Shown: positions 9,122 to 17,234 of the stretch, one piece after another
Layout: each line of letters starts with the position of its first letter
Position numbering within the stretch: position 1 is the first letter of the stretch
Assembly: GCF_000515395.1 (NCBI RefSeq)
Contig: NZ_KI911782.1
Location: 3,036,606 to 3,100,605, forward strand
DNA: 64,000 nucleotides
Reading direction: 5' to 3'
From: Jiangella gansuensis DSM 44835
GTDB taxonomy: Bacteria > Actinomycetota > Actinomycetes > Jiangellales > Jiangellaceae
Made by a program: the position numbers and the translations under genes
The notes under the pieces: generated by a model
What the model was told of the DNA's origin: nothing
The model's database searches: none
What the model saw: only the letters and a program-made list of their open reading frames with translations

Positions 9122-10252
9122 TCAGTCCGATCCCCGTCCTGCCAGTCCGGCAACCACCCGCCGGGTCAGCAGGCCCTGGCCGAGACCGATCTCCACGAGG
9201 TCGTCGAAGATCTGTTGATCCCGCCGGGCGGCGCGCATGCCGGCGGTGAGCACGGTCGGGATGGCGGCCAGGCGCGCCGTCGCGGCCGTGTGCCGCAGGT
9301 GCCGGGCGAGGAGGGCTCGGACGGCGCTTCGGTAGCGCGCACCCGCGGATTCCGGACGGCCGGTCGCGACGGCATCCGCGGCGGCCCGGCCGGCCAGGAC
9401 GCCGGTCGCGACGGCGTAGTAGATGCCCTCGCCGGTCATCGGGTTGACCAGTCCGGCGGCGTCCCCGGCCAGCAGTACCGGGCCGTCGGGCTGGGCCCAC
9501 CGCCACGATGACAGCGGTAGGTGGTGTCCGCGCCAGCCGGTTCCAGCGGTCGTGGTGCCGGGCAGCAGTGCTTCCAGCCGTGCCAGCAGCTCGGCCCGCG
9601 ACGTGCCGCCGGCGGACAACTCGCCGTACCCGACGTTGGCCAGGCCGTCGCCGCGGTCGAAGGCCCACGCGTACGCCTGCGATCGGTCGCCGTCATAGAC
9701 GATGACCTGCCGGCCGCGGTGTTCGGCGGCGGTGGGCGTGTAGCCGCGCAACGCGATCGCCCGGCGCCGCGACGGCGTCAGGCCCACCGCCGCCCGCGCG
9801 AGGGAGTTGGCGCCGTCGGCCCCAATCACCACGGGCGCGAGGACGTCGTCGTCGACGAGCACGCCGTCGCCGGAGGGCCGCACGCGCCGCACCCGGTGCA
9901 CGCGCAACACGGCGCCGCGGCCGATGGCGGCGGCAACCAGCCGCTGGTCGAAGACGGTGCGCGGCACGACCCAGGTGGGCCGGCGCAATGGCCGCGACAC
10001 CCGCGACTCGCGATACGAGAGCTCGAGCCGGTGCACGGGCGTCCAGTCGTCGAGCAACCCGGTCAGCCCCACACCCGCCAGTACGTCGAGGACGTGCGGA
10101 GCGATGCCGTCGCCGCAGGGCTTGTCGCGCGGGAAGCCGGCGCGGTCGAGCAGCAGCACCCGCAGCCCGGGCCGCGCGGACAGCGCGCCGAGCGCCGCCG
10201 CCGTCCCCGCCGGTCCGGCACCGACCACGACCAGGTCCCAGGTCTCGTTCAT
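9122..10252 (-). CDS. Geranylgeranyl reductase-family FAD-dependent oxidoreductase
   Basis: This 376-residue flavoprotein belongs to the geranylgeranyl-reductase/PHBH-like group that reduces isoprenoid chains, for example on menaquinone or membrane lipids. The N-terminal FAD fold is clear: LVVVGAGPAGTAAALGA, then LLLDRAGFPRDKPCGDG, the conserved family block. A second FAD motif, LLAGDAAGLVNPMTGEGI, lies around residue 285. Length is typical of the shorter actinobacterial members. It is convergent with the amidase and divergent from the metallophosphoesterase, so it is probably transcribed alone. The exact substrate (menaquinone side chain, polyprenol or a cofactor) cannot be assigned. Confidence 0.85.
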   Translation of the reverse strand: MNETWDLVVVGAGPAGTAAALGALSARPGLRVLLLDRAGFPRDKPCGDGIAPHVLDVLAGVGLTGLLDDWTPVHRLELSYRESRVSRPLRRPTWVVPRTVFDQRLVAAAIGRGAVLRVHRVRRVRPSGDGVLVDDDVLAPVVIGADGANSLARAAVGLTPSRRRAIALRGYTPTAAEHRGRQVIVYDGDRSQAYAWAFDRGDGLANVGYGELSAGGTSRAELLARLEALLPGTTTAGTGWRGHHLPLSSWRWAQPDGPVLLAGDAAGLVNPMTGEGIYYAVATGVLAGRAAADAVATGRPESAGARYRSAVRALLARHLRHTAATARLAAIPTVLTAGMRAARRDQQIFDDLVEIGLGQGLLTRRVVAGLAGRGSD

Positions 10253-10491
10253 GTCCGCAGCCTTACCCCGGCAGCACCAGCATCACGACGTCGCCGACGA
10301 CGATCGCGAGGACGGCGCGGGACGGGATCGCCCCGCATGCTCAGTGGCGTCCGTTCGGGCTTCCGACGGCGAGCGGAACGACTGGTCGACTGCTCTTCAT
10401 GCGCAGAACACCGTTCCGACGACGGCTCGTGCCCGTGGAGCCCTAGCGTCCCCCTGAACCTCAGTAGCTCCCGCCGAGACGAGGACGCGAG

Positions 10492-11694
10492 ATGACCGAG
10501 CAGGAACAGCAGGAGAACGTCGCACCGCACGCCGACTGGGGCCGGCGGGATTTCGTCCGGATGGGCGGGCTGGGGACGGCGGCGCTCGCCCTCGGCGCCA
10601 CTGGCATCGTCGCAGGTGCGGCGCCCGCCGCGGCCGATGACGACGATCGTCCGTTGCGTTTCCGCGCCGACGGAACGTTCAAGATCGTCCAGTTCAACGA
10701 CACGCAGGACGACGAGCGGATCGACCGGCGCACGATCGAGCTGATGGAGAAGGTCCTCGACACCGAGCAGCCGGACCTGGTGATCCACAACGGCGACAAC
10801 ATCACCGGGGGTTGTGAGAACGCCGAGGAGATGAAGCAGGCGATGAACAACGTCGTCCAGCCGATGGAGCAGCGCGGGGTCCCGTGGGCCATCACATACG
10901 GCAACCACGACGAGGACTCCACCCCGGACAGCGGGATGGACGAGGAGGACATGCTCGCCTTCTACCGCTCCTACCGGTTCAACGTGAACCAGCCGAGCCC
11001 GCGCGGCGTCACTGGCAGCGGCAACATGAACCTGCTGATCCGGGGTGCGCGCGGCCAGCGCCCGGTGTTCAACCTGTTCCTCCTCGACAGCGGCCGCTAC
11101 GCACCGGAGACGATCGCCGGGCAGGACTTCGCCGGCTACCCGACCTGGGACTGGCTGCGCATGAATCAGGTGCACTGGTACACCGAGACGTCCGAGCTGG
11201 TGGAGAAGCGGGCCGGCCGGAAGGTACCGGCGCTGATGTTCATCCACATCCCGCTCTGGGAGTACCGCTTCATGTGGTTCGCCAGCGTGGACAGCCGCAC
11301 CGACGCCGACCACGAGCGGGCCGTCGCCAAGCACGGCATCGTGGGCGAGCGCAACGAGGACGAGTGCCCCGGCCCGTTCAACAGCGGCATGTTCTCGGCG
11401 ATCCTCGACCGCGGCGACGTCAAGGGTGTCTTCTGCGGGCACGACCACGTCAACACCTATGTGGGCAACTACTACGGGGTGATGCTGGGCTACTCGGGCA
11501 ACACCGGCTTCGGCACCTACGGGCTGAGCGGCGCCGAGCGGAACCGGCTGCGTGGTGCGCGCGTGTTCAACGTGACCGAGCGGGACGGCGAGGTGGACAT
11601 CGAGACTCACATGGTGTTCGCGGGCGAGCTCGGCATCGACCTGACCGCGGACGACCAGAGCATCGACCCGCTCCCGTTCCCCAGCCGGACGTGA
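10492..11694 (+). CDS. Tat-exported metallophosphoesterase
   Basis: This 400-residue calcineurin-like phosphoesterase is predicted to act outside the membrane. Residues 18-22 are RRDFV, followed by a hydrophobic stretch and an AAPAAA cleavage region, giving a twin-arginine signal. Metal-site blocks follow in order: VQFNDTQDD, HNGDNITGG, YGNHDED, FIHIPLWE and GVFCGHDHVN. In the first block the usual D-x-H is D-x-Q, so one metal ligand is atypical although the remaining ones are present. ATG is preceded by GAGGA at about 7 nt. It stands alone between a divergent flavoprotein and a convergent AMP-ligase whose stop is only 6 nt away. The physiological phosphoester is unknown. Confidence 0.88.
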   Translation: MTEQEQQENVAPHADWGRRDFVRMGGLGTAALALGATGIVAGAAPAAADDDDRPLRFRADGTFKIVQFNDTQDDERIDRRTIELMEKVLDTEQPDLVIHNGDNITGGCENAEEMKQAMNNVVQPMEQRGVPWAITYGNHDEDSTPDSGMDEEDMLAFYRSYRFNVNQPSPRGVTGSGNMNLLIRGARGQRPVFNLFLLDSGRYAPETIAGQDFAGYPTWDWLRMNQVHWYTETSELVEKRAGRKVPALMFIHIPLWEYRFMWFASVDSRTDADHERAVAKHGIVGERNEDECPGPFNSGMFSAILDRGDVKGVFCGHDHVNTYVGNYYGVMLGYSGNTGFGTYGLSGAERNRLRGARVFNVTERDGEVDIETHMVFAGELGIDLTADDQSIDPLPFPSRT

Positions 11695-11700
11695 CGCCGC

Positions 11701-13680
11701 TCAGCGGGCGGCGGCGATGTCGACGAACGGGTCCAGCGCGGCCGGGTTGCGCAGGGCTTCGCGGCTCACCGCCGTCGACGGGTCCGCGCCGGCGAGGATC
11801 TTCTTCACCGGCACTTCGCACTTCTTGCCGGTGAGAGTGCGCGGGACGTCGGCGACGAGGACGAAGCGGTCCGGCACGTGCCGCGGTGACAGCTCGCCGC
11901 GCAGAGCCCGCCGCAGCTCCGGCTCCACCCCGTCGAGCGTGACACCGTCGGCGAGCACCAGAAAGCACAGGAGCTCGCCACCGGCGCCACCGGCGCCGCT
12001 GCCGCCACTGCCGCCGGACGTGTCGATGACCAGGGAATCGAGCACGGCCGGATGGGCCTCGACGACCCGGTAGAACTCCGCGGTGCCCATGCGCACCCCG
12101 CCGCGGTTGAGAGTGGAGTCACTGCGCCCGTGGATGACCGCCGATCCGCGGGTGGTGATCGTGATCCAGTCTCCGTGCCGCCACACGCCGGGGAAGTCGT
12201 CGAAGTACGCAGAGCGCAGCCGTGAGCCGTCGGGGTCGTTCCAGAACGCGACCGGCATGGACGGCATCGGCCGGGTCAGCACCAGCTCGCCGACCTCGCC
12301 GACGACGGGATGGCCCGACTCGTCGTAGGCGGCCACCGCCGCGCCGAGTGCCGGACGGGACAGCTCGCCCAGCCAGACCGGGACGTCCGGCGACGGCCCG
12401 ACGAACCCGGTGCACAGGTCGGTGCCGCCGGAGAAGCTGGCCACCTGGGTCGACGGGGGAAGGTTGCGGCCCAGCCACCGGAACCCGTCGACCGACAGCG
12501 GTGCGCCGGTGGACCCGACCACGCGCAGCGACTCCAGTGCCGACGGGTCGAGCTCCAGCCCGTCCTTGAGGCAGGCCTGCACGAACGGCGCCGACGTGCC
12601 GAACACCGTCAGCCGCTCCTCCTCGGCCAGCCGCCACAGCGCGTCCAGTGACGGATGTGCCGGGCTGCCGTCGTACAGGACGACGGTGGAGCCGGTGAGC
12701 AGCCCGCCGACGAGGAAGTTCCACATCATCCAGCCGGTGGTGGTGAACCAGAACAACCGATCACCCGGCCGGGCGTCGAAGTGCAGCGCCAGCGCCTTCA
12801 GGTGCTCCAGGACGATGCCGCCGTGGCCGTGCACGATGCCCTTGGGCAGGCCGGTGGTGCCGGAGGAGTAGAGCACCCACAGTGGATGGTCGAACGGCAC
12901 CGGCTCGAACGCGGGCGCGGCACCGTCATGACGGGTGAGCAGGTCGTCCCACTCCAGCGCGTCGGGGATGCCGGCGCCGGCAAACGGGATGGCCACCGTG
13001 GCCCGCAGGGTGGGCAGGTGGGCCCGCAGCGCCTCGACCGTGGGGCGGACGTCGTGGGTGCGGCCGTTGTAGACGTACCCGTCGCAGGCCACCAGCACGG
13101 TGGGCTCGATCTGCGCGAACCGGTCGGCGGCCGCACGCACGCCGAAGTCGGGAGAGCAGGACGACCAGACCGCGCCGAGGCTGGCCGTGGCGAGGAAGGC
13201 CACCAGCGTCTGCGGCGCGTTGGGCACCAGCCCGGCGACCCGGTCGCCGCGGCCCACGCCCACGGCCGCGAGCCCCGAACGGACCGCGGCCACCTGACGG
13301 CGCAGCTCGCCGTACGACAGCTCCTCGCGCCGGCCGTCCTCGCGCCGGAACACCACGGCGACGTCGTCCTCGCCGCGGCCTTCGCCCGGCCGCAACGCGT
13401 GCTCGGCGTAGTTGAGGGTGGCGCCGGGGAACCAGCGGGCACCGGGCATGACGGCGTCGGGTAGCGCCTCGGTCGGCTCGGCGTGGAAGCTGACCCCGAA
13501 GTGGCGGGCTATCGCCGACCAGAACGCACCGGGCCGCTCGACCGACCAGCGCCATAGCTCGTCGTAGTCGGCGGCATCGACGATGCGTTCGGTCCGCAGC
13601 CAGGTGCGGAAGGCGGTCATCCGGCTGGCGGCCACTCGATCAGGGTCGGGCCGCCACACGACTTCGGCGTCGTCAGTCAT
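11701..13680 (-). CDS. Acetoacetyl-CoA synthetase (acetoacetate-CoA ligase)
   Basis: This 659-residue ANL-superfamily ligase activates acetoacetate to acetoacetyl-CoA with ATP. The phosphate-binding loop YSSGTTGLPKGIVHGHGG lies near residue 270, followed by FWFTTTGWMMWN, which is characteristic of the acetoacetate-CoA ligase branch. YFDDFPGVWRHGDW and GRSDSTLNRGGVRMGTAE form the hinge region, and the C-terminal lysine segment reads TLTGKKCEVPVKKIL. The N-terminal RHFGVSFHAEP and ARWFPGATLNYAEH match the ACS N-domain. The ATG at 13678-13680 is preferred over a TTG three codons earlier. No ribosome site is visible, but a TAGGTT sits 7 nt before the ATG, suggesting a leaderless transcript. A short glycine-rich insertion (GGSGGSGAGGAGG) lies near the C-terminus. 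Confidence 0.92.
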   Translation of the reverse strand: MTDDAEVVWRPDPDRVAASRMTAFRTWLRTERIVDAADYDELWRWSVERPGAFWSAIARHFGVSFHAEPTEALPDAVMPGARWFPGATLNYAEHALRPGEGRGEDDVAVVFRREDGRREELSYGELRRQVAAVRSGLAAVGVGRGDRVAGLVPNAPQTLVAFLATASLGAVWSSCSPDFGVRAAADRFAQIEPTVLVACDGYVYNGRTHDVRPTVEALRAHLPTLRATVAIPFAGAGIPDALEWDDLLTRHDGAAPAFEPVPFDHPLWVLYSSGTTGLPKGIVHGHGGIVLEHLKALALHFDARPGDRLFWFTTTGWMMWNFLVGGLLTGSTVVLYDGSPAHPSLDALWRLAEEERLTVFGTSAPFVQACLKDGLELDPSALESLRVVGSTGAPLSVDGFRWLGRNLPPSTQVASFSGGTDLCTGFVGPSPDVPVWLGELSRPALGAAVAAYDESGHPVVGEVGELVLTRPMPSMPVAFWNDPDGSRLRSAYFDDFPGVWRHGDWITITTRGSAVIHGRSDSTLNRGGVRMGTAEFYRVVEAHPAVLDSLVIDTSGGSGGSGAGGAGGELLCFLVLADGVTLDGVEPELRRALRGELSPRHVPDRFVLVADVPRTLTGKKCEVPVKKILAGADPSTAVSREALRNPAALDPFVDIAAAR

Positions 13681-13761
13681 GCCGCACAACCTAACGCGCC
13701 GCTCCGCCCGGCAGGGAGGGTCCAGGCGGGCGATGGCCGACGACAGCCCCGCTGAGCACCA

Positions 13762-13775
13762 GTATGTTAATATGC
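13762..13775. promoter_or_regulatory. A/T-rich imperfect palindrome before vapB: promoter/operator candidate
   Basis: GTATGTTAATATGC is symmetric at 10 of 14 positions and ends 4 nt before the antitoxin ATG. It is the only strongly A/T-rich patch in the 99-nt gap to the divergent ligase gene. It contains a TATGTT -10-like hexamer, consistent with leaderless transcription and with autorepression by the antitoxin, which is usual for VapBC. Binding is inferred. Confidence 0.4.
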
Positions 13776-13779
13776 TTTT

Positions 13780-14034
13780 ATGCGCACAACGGTGGATCTA
13801 CCCGATGACCTTCTCCGTGCTGCCAAGGCGCGCGCAGCCGAGCGCGGGGAAAGTCTCAAGGACATGTTCACGCGTTTGCTCTCCCGCGAGATCAGAACCC
13901 CCGGTGGTCAGCTCGACGGTGGCACCGTTTCGCTCCCTCTCATCGGCAGCGCCGACGGGCCGAGCGTTGCCGTGACGAACGCCGACATCGAAACCGCCCT
14001 CGCCGCGGAGGACGCCGAAAGGTACGGACGCTGA
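13780..14034 (+). CDS. vapB: Ribbon-helix-helix antitoxin (VapB-like)
   Basis: This 84-residue protein opens with MRTTVDLPDDLLRAAKARAAE, a ribbon-helix-helix DNA-binding start (beta strand MRTTVDLP then a helix). That is followed by SLKDMFTRLLSREI and an acidic C-terminal tail that would wrap the toxin. It should bind and neutralise the adjacent PIN toxin and repress the operon. The ATG at 13780 follows an A/T-rich palindromic patch without an obvious ribosome site. Its TGA is directly followed by the toxin ATG with no spacer, a standard toxin-antitoxin arrangement. Confidence 0.85.
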   Translation: MRTTVDLPDDLLRAAKARAAERGESLKDMFTRLLSREIRTPGGQLDGGTVSLPLIGSADGPSVAVTNADIETALAAEDAERYGR

Positions 14035-14457
14035 ATGTACCTATTGGACGTCGGCGTCTGGCTCGCCGCGGTCTGGGCCAGGCATGTCCATCATCCTGCC
14101 GTCAAGGCGTGGTTCGATCGACAATCGCAGCCACTCGTCCTCTGCCGCGTCACCCAGATGAGCCTGCTTCGTCTTCTGTCCAATCCAGCGGTCCTCGGCG
14201 CCGACGTCGTCAGCCGTAGCGCCGCGTGGGGGGTCATCGACGCCCTTCAGGCCGACAAGCGCGTGACTTGGGCCGACGAGCCTGGGCACATCGAACCCAT
14301 CTGGCGGACCATGTCAGCCCGCGTCGACAACAGCCACAAGCTGTGGACCGATGACTACCTGGCGGCGTTCGCTCAAGCCGGACACCTCACGCTAGCCACT
14401 CTCGATGGTGCCCTCGTCAAGCGTCACCCATCGGTCCGAGTAGAACCGCTGATCTGA
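14035..14457 (+). CDS. vapC: PIN-domain ribonuclease toxin (VapC-like)
   Basis: This 140-residue PIN protein would cut RNA when free of its antitoxin. Asp5 (MYLLDVGVWLA), Asp106 or Asp107 (WTDDYLAAFA) and Asp124 (ATLDGALV) can form the metal site. The residue normally Glu in the second motif is Gln41 (RVTQMSLLRLL), and the DVGV start lacks the Asn of the usual D-x-N. A Gln here is found in a recognised VapC subgroup, so this does not by itself mean the toxin is dead. The gene directly abuts vapB. Its last 34 nt overlap the convergent ceramidase-like gene, so the toxin-antitoxin pair is wedged tightly between unrelated genes. Confidence 0.85.
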   Translation: MYLLDVGVWLAAVWARHVHHPAVKAWFDRQSQPLVLCRVTQMSLLRLLSNPAVLGADVVSRSAAWGVIDALQADKRVTWADEPGHIEPIWRTMSARVDNSHKLWTDDYLAAFAQAGHLTLATLDGALVKRHPSVRVEPLI

Positions 14458-15719
14458 GACGGGGTCCGTAGCTCCCGCACGGCACCGGCCAGCGCGTCGT
14501 ACAACACGTCCTGTGCCGCCGGCGCGAGCAGGCCCGGCAGGCCGAAGTACAGCGGCGCCTCCACGGCCTCGTAGCCGCCCTCGGCCAGTTGCCGCGCGGT
14601 GACCAGGTAGCCGGTCATGCCGTTGGTGTAACCGAGGGGGAGCACGGCCCCGCCGGACAGCACCTTCACCCGCCGGCCGTACGCGCCGACCGGCTCGCCG
14701 GACAGCCCGGCCAGCCCGAGGTCGTCGGTCAGCCGCAGCGTCGACACCCGCAGCACGGCGGTGTCGGTGATCCGGTGCGGCTCGGCGAGAAGCAGCCGCG
14801 CCCACTCGCCGCGGACGCCGTCGTCGGCGGACCAGCGGGTCAGGTCGGATCGTCGCGGCGGGCCGGAGAGCGGCAGGTCCACCTTCCGGGCGCTGGTGGC
14901 AAGCCGTGGCGGACCGGCCGGGACCCGTAGACCGTGCAGCGCCCGGCCGACGGCGGCGGCGAGCTCACCGCCGAACCGCTCGGCGGCGGCCTGGTCGGAG
15001 TCACCGGGCTTGGGGTCGATGTCCCCGCAGCACCCCTGGGCGAACACGGCGACGGTGCCGGGGTGCTCGCGCTCGAGAAGGTCCATCGCGGCGCCGGGGA
15101 AGTCGGGGGAGACCTCGTTGTCGCGGTGCACGACCGGGTGGCAGGTGTAGTGCACGAGCAGCGCGACCGTGTCGTCGGCGTCGTCGGCGCAGACGAACCG
15201 GACCACGCTGACCTCGGGGTCCACCGATGAACGCGGCACCGTCGTCGGCGAGCGGCGGGCGCGGCGGTCGTCCGCGAGGTCGGCCCGGTCGGCGCACCGC
15301 TCGACCCGGACCGGCCGCACGGCCGCGAGCGCCCGCCCGACACCGTCGACGGCGGTCTCGACGACCTGGTCGGCGAAGACCGGGTCGAACTCGCCGATGG
15401 ACGGCGCGAAGCCCCTGGACGGCTGGGGCGCGGAATGCGTGTGGGTGGCGTGCAGGAGCACCGACCGCGGCGACAGGCCGTAGCGGCGCTCCAGCTCACG
15501 ATGCACCCGGTCGGTGAGGTCGAAACCCCACCACAGCACGTCCGCCGCGACGAACACGGCCCGTTCGTCGCCGGCGGCGAAGGCCAGGGTGCGCAGCCGC
15601 AGCGGCGCCGCCGTCCGCGTCGCGGCATCCAGACCGGCGCGGAAGGCGAACCCGGCCAGCCGGACCGGCCGGCCGGGGGTGATGTCGGCGCGGTCGACTC
15701 CGAGCCGGAGGGCGGACAT
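14424..15719 (-). CDS. Neutral/alkaline ceramidase N-domain-like hydrolase
   Basis: This 431-residue protein resembles the N-terminal catalytic domain of neutral/alkaline ceramidases, zinc amidases. Evidence is the opening GVDRADITPGRPVRLAGFA, then LLHATHTHSAPQPSRGF (the zinc His pair), VHYTCHPVVHRDN and VFAQGCCGDIDPKPGD. No C-terminal beta-sandwich domain and no signal peptide are present, unlike secreted ceramidases. Such short forms are common in bacteria and their substrate is unknown, so a sphingolipid role should not be assumed. It starts 10 nt after the stop of the nucleotide-sugar dehydrogenase on the same strand and may be co-transcribed. Its 3' end overlaps vapC by 34 nt. Confidence 0.8.
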   Translation of the reverse strand: MSALRLGVDRADITPGRPVRLAGFAFRAGLDAATRTAAPLRLRTLAFAAGDERAVFVAADVLWWGFDLTDRVHRELERRYGLSPRSVLLHATHTHSAPQPSRGFAPSIGEFDPVFADQVVETAVDGVGRALAAVRPVRVERCADRADLADDRRARRSPTTVPRSSVDPEVSVVRFVCADDADDTVALLVHYTCHPVVHRDNEVSPDFPGAAMDLLEREHPGTVAVFAQGCCGDIDPKPGDSDQAAAERFGGELAAAVGRALHGLRVPAGPPRLATSARKVDLPLSGPPRRSDLTRWSADDGVRGEWARLLLAEPHRITDTAVLRVSTLRLTDDLGLAGLSGEPVGAYGRRVKVLSGGAVLPLGYTNGMTGYLVTARQLAEGGYEAVEAPLYFGLPGLLAPAAQDVLYDALAGAVRELRTPSQISGSTRTDG

Positions 15720-15729
15720 GGCCGTCAGG

Positions 15730-16995
15730 TCACATGTGCTCGACGGTGTCGCCCAACGGCGTGATGCCGCGGGTGTCGAACACGCGGGCGGCCGTCTTGG
15801 CGATCAGGTTGCCGTCGTACTCGCTGTGCGGCTGCAGCACGACGGTCAGGTCGGCGCTGGCCAGCGCCGACTCCAGGTCCGGCACGCTCTCCAGGGTGCT
15901 GCCGTCGACCTTCCAGTTCGGGACCTTGGGGTCGTGGAAGACGACGTTGGCGCCCAGCGACACCAGCCGCTTGGCCAGCGGCACCGCCGGCGACTCACGC
16001 TGGTCGGCGATGTCGGGCTTGTAGGTGACGCCGAGCAGCAGGATCGTCGAGCCGTTCACGGCCTTGCCGTCGGTGTTGAGGATGTTCTGGATGCGCTGGG
16101 TGACGTACGCCGGCATGGTGGCGTTGATCTCCTGCGCCAGCTCGACGAAGCGGAACGGGTAGCCCAGCCGCACCCGCACGTTGTGGCTCAGGTAGTTCGG
16201 GTCGATCGGGATGCAGTGGCCGCCGACACCGGGGCCGGGGTAGAAGGCCTGGAAGCCGAACGGCTTCGTCGAGGCCAACCGGATGACGTCCCACAGGTCG
16301 ATGCCGAGCTCGTGGCAGAACCGCGCCATCTCGTTGACCAGCGCGATGTTGACGTGCCGGTAGGTGTTCTCCAGCAGCTTCGCGGTCTCGGCCTCACGCG
16401 TGCCCTTGGCCTCGACGACGGTGTCGACGAAGCGGCGGTAGAACGCCGCGGCGCGCTCGGTGCACGAGGGCGACTGCCCGCCGACCACCTTGGGGGTGTT
16501 GCGCATGCCGAACTTCGGGTTGCCCGGGTCGATGCGCTCGGGGGAGAAGGCGAGGTGGAAGTCGGTGCCGGCGGTGAGGCCGGAGGCCTCCTCCAGCATC
16601 GGCCGGACGACCTCGTCGGTGGTGCCCGGGTAGGTGGTGGACTCCAGGATCACCAGCGTGCCGGCGCGCACGTGCCGCGCGACCGTGGCCACCGCGGCCT
16701 TCACGGCGGTGAGGTCCGGGCCACCGTCGTCGGACAGCGGCGTGGGGACGCAGATGACGATGGTGTCGGCGCCGTCGAGGTCGTTCTCGTCCGCGGTCGC
16801 GCGGAACCCGGCCTCGACCATGGTCGCGACATCGCCGTCGGAGAGATCGTCGACGTGCGACCGGCCGGCGTTCAGGCCGTCCACCACCGGGGCGCTGACG
16901 TCGAAGCCCAGCACTCCCAAACCGGACCTGCTGGCCTCTTGTGCCAGCGGCAGCCCTACATAACCCAGCCCAACCACCGCAACATCTGTCGACAC
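15730..16995 (-). CDS. Nucleotide-sugar 6-dehydrogenase (WbpA/TviB-like)
   Basis: This 421-residue enzyme is the second UDP-sugar dehydrogenase in the window. The NAD motif AVVGLGYVGLPLAQEAS is at the N-terminus. FSPERIDPGNP and the catalytic-cysteine block GPGVGGHCIPIDPNYL mark the UDP-GlcNAc/UDP-GalNAc dehydrogenase branch. The C-terminal domain has LLLGVTYKPDIADQRESPA. The GTG at 16995 places the Rossmann strand at the N-terminus as expected and has a GGGA-type site 8 nt upstream; the frame runs another 35 codons upstream without family similarity. It is only distantly related to the enzyme at 3087, so the two probably make different uronic acids. A ceramidase-like gene follows 10 nt downstream. 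Confidence 0.9.
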   Translation of the reverse strand: MSTDVAVVGLGYVGLPLAQEASRSGLGVLGFDVSAPVVDGLNAGRSHVDDLSDGDVATMVEAGFRATADENDLDGADTIVICVPTPLSDDGGPDLTAVKAAVATVARHVRAGTLVILESTTYPGTTDEVVRPMLEEASGLTAGTDFHLAFSPERIDPGNPKFGMRNTPKVVGGQSPSCTERAAAFYRRFVDTVVEAKGTREAETAKLLENTYRHVNIALVNEMARFCHELGIDLWDVIRLASTKPFGFQAFYPGPGVGGHCIPIDPNYLSHNVRVRLGYPFRFVELAQEINATMPAYVTQRIQNILNTDGKAVNGSTILLLGVTYKPDIADQRESPAVPLAKRLVSLGANVVFHDPKVPNWKVDGSTLESVPDLESALASADLTVVLQPHSEYDGNLIAKTAARVFDTRGITPLGDTVEHM

Positions 16996-17196
16996 TGCTT
17001 CGTCCCGTCCATTGGTGTCATGTTGTCGCCCGGGGCGGTCGCTCTGCGCGTCCCGCCGCGTCGGTGCCTCAGGCCGCGCCCACGACCTCGATGTCCACAC
17101 CTGGCCGCACGATGTTACAGCAGGTGACGCTCAGCCGAAATCCGCGACCCGGCCGGGGCGAACATGAGAACTCTCTAACCGAGATCGGCTCCCAGT

Positions 17197-17228
17197 AGTG
17201 GTGAACACTCAGAAAACACTGGTTAACA
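17197..17228. promoter_or_regulatory. Pair of direct repeats upstream of the kinase-like gene
   Basis: AGTGGTGAACA (17197-17207) and ACTGGTTAACA (17218-17228) repeat with a 21-nt period, two helical turns, just before the ATG at 17235. The spacing suggests a regulator site facing one side of the helix, but no factor can be named. Confidence 0.3.
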
Positions 17229-17234
17229 TGCCTG

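Noticed and set aside
15514-17127. 537-codon plus-strand frame over the second dehydrogenase
   Set aside because: Antisense of a well-conserved enzyme; the translation shows no domain.
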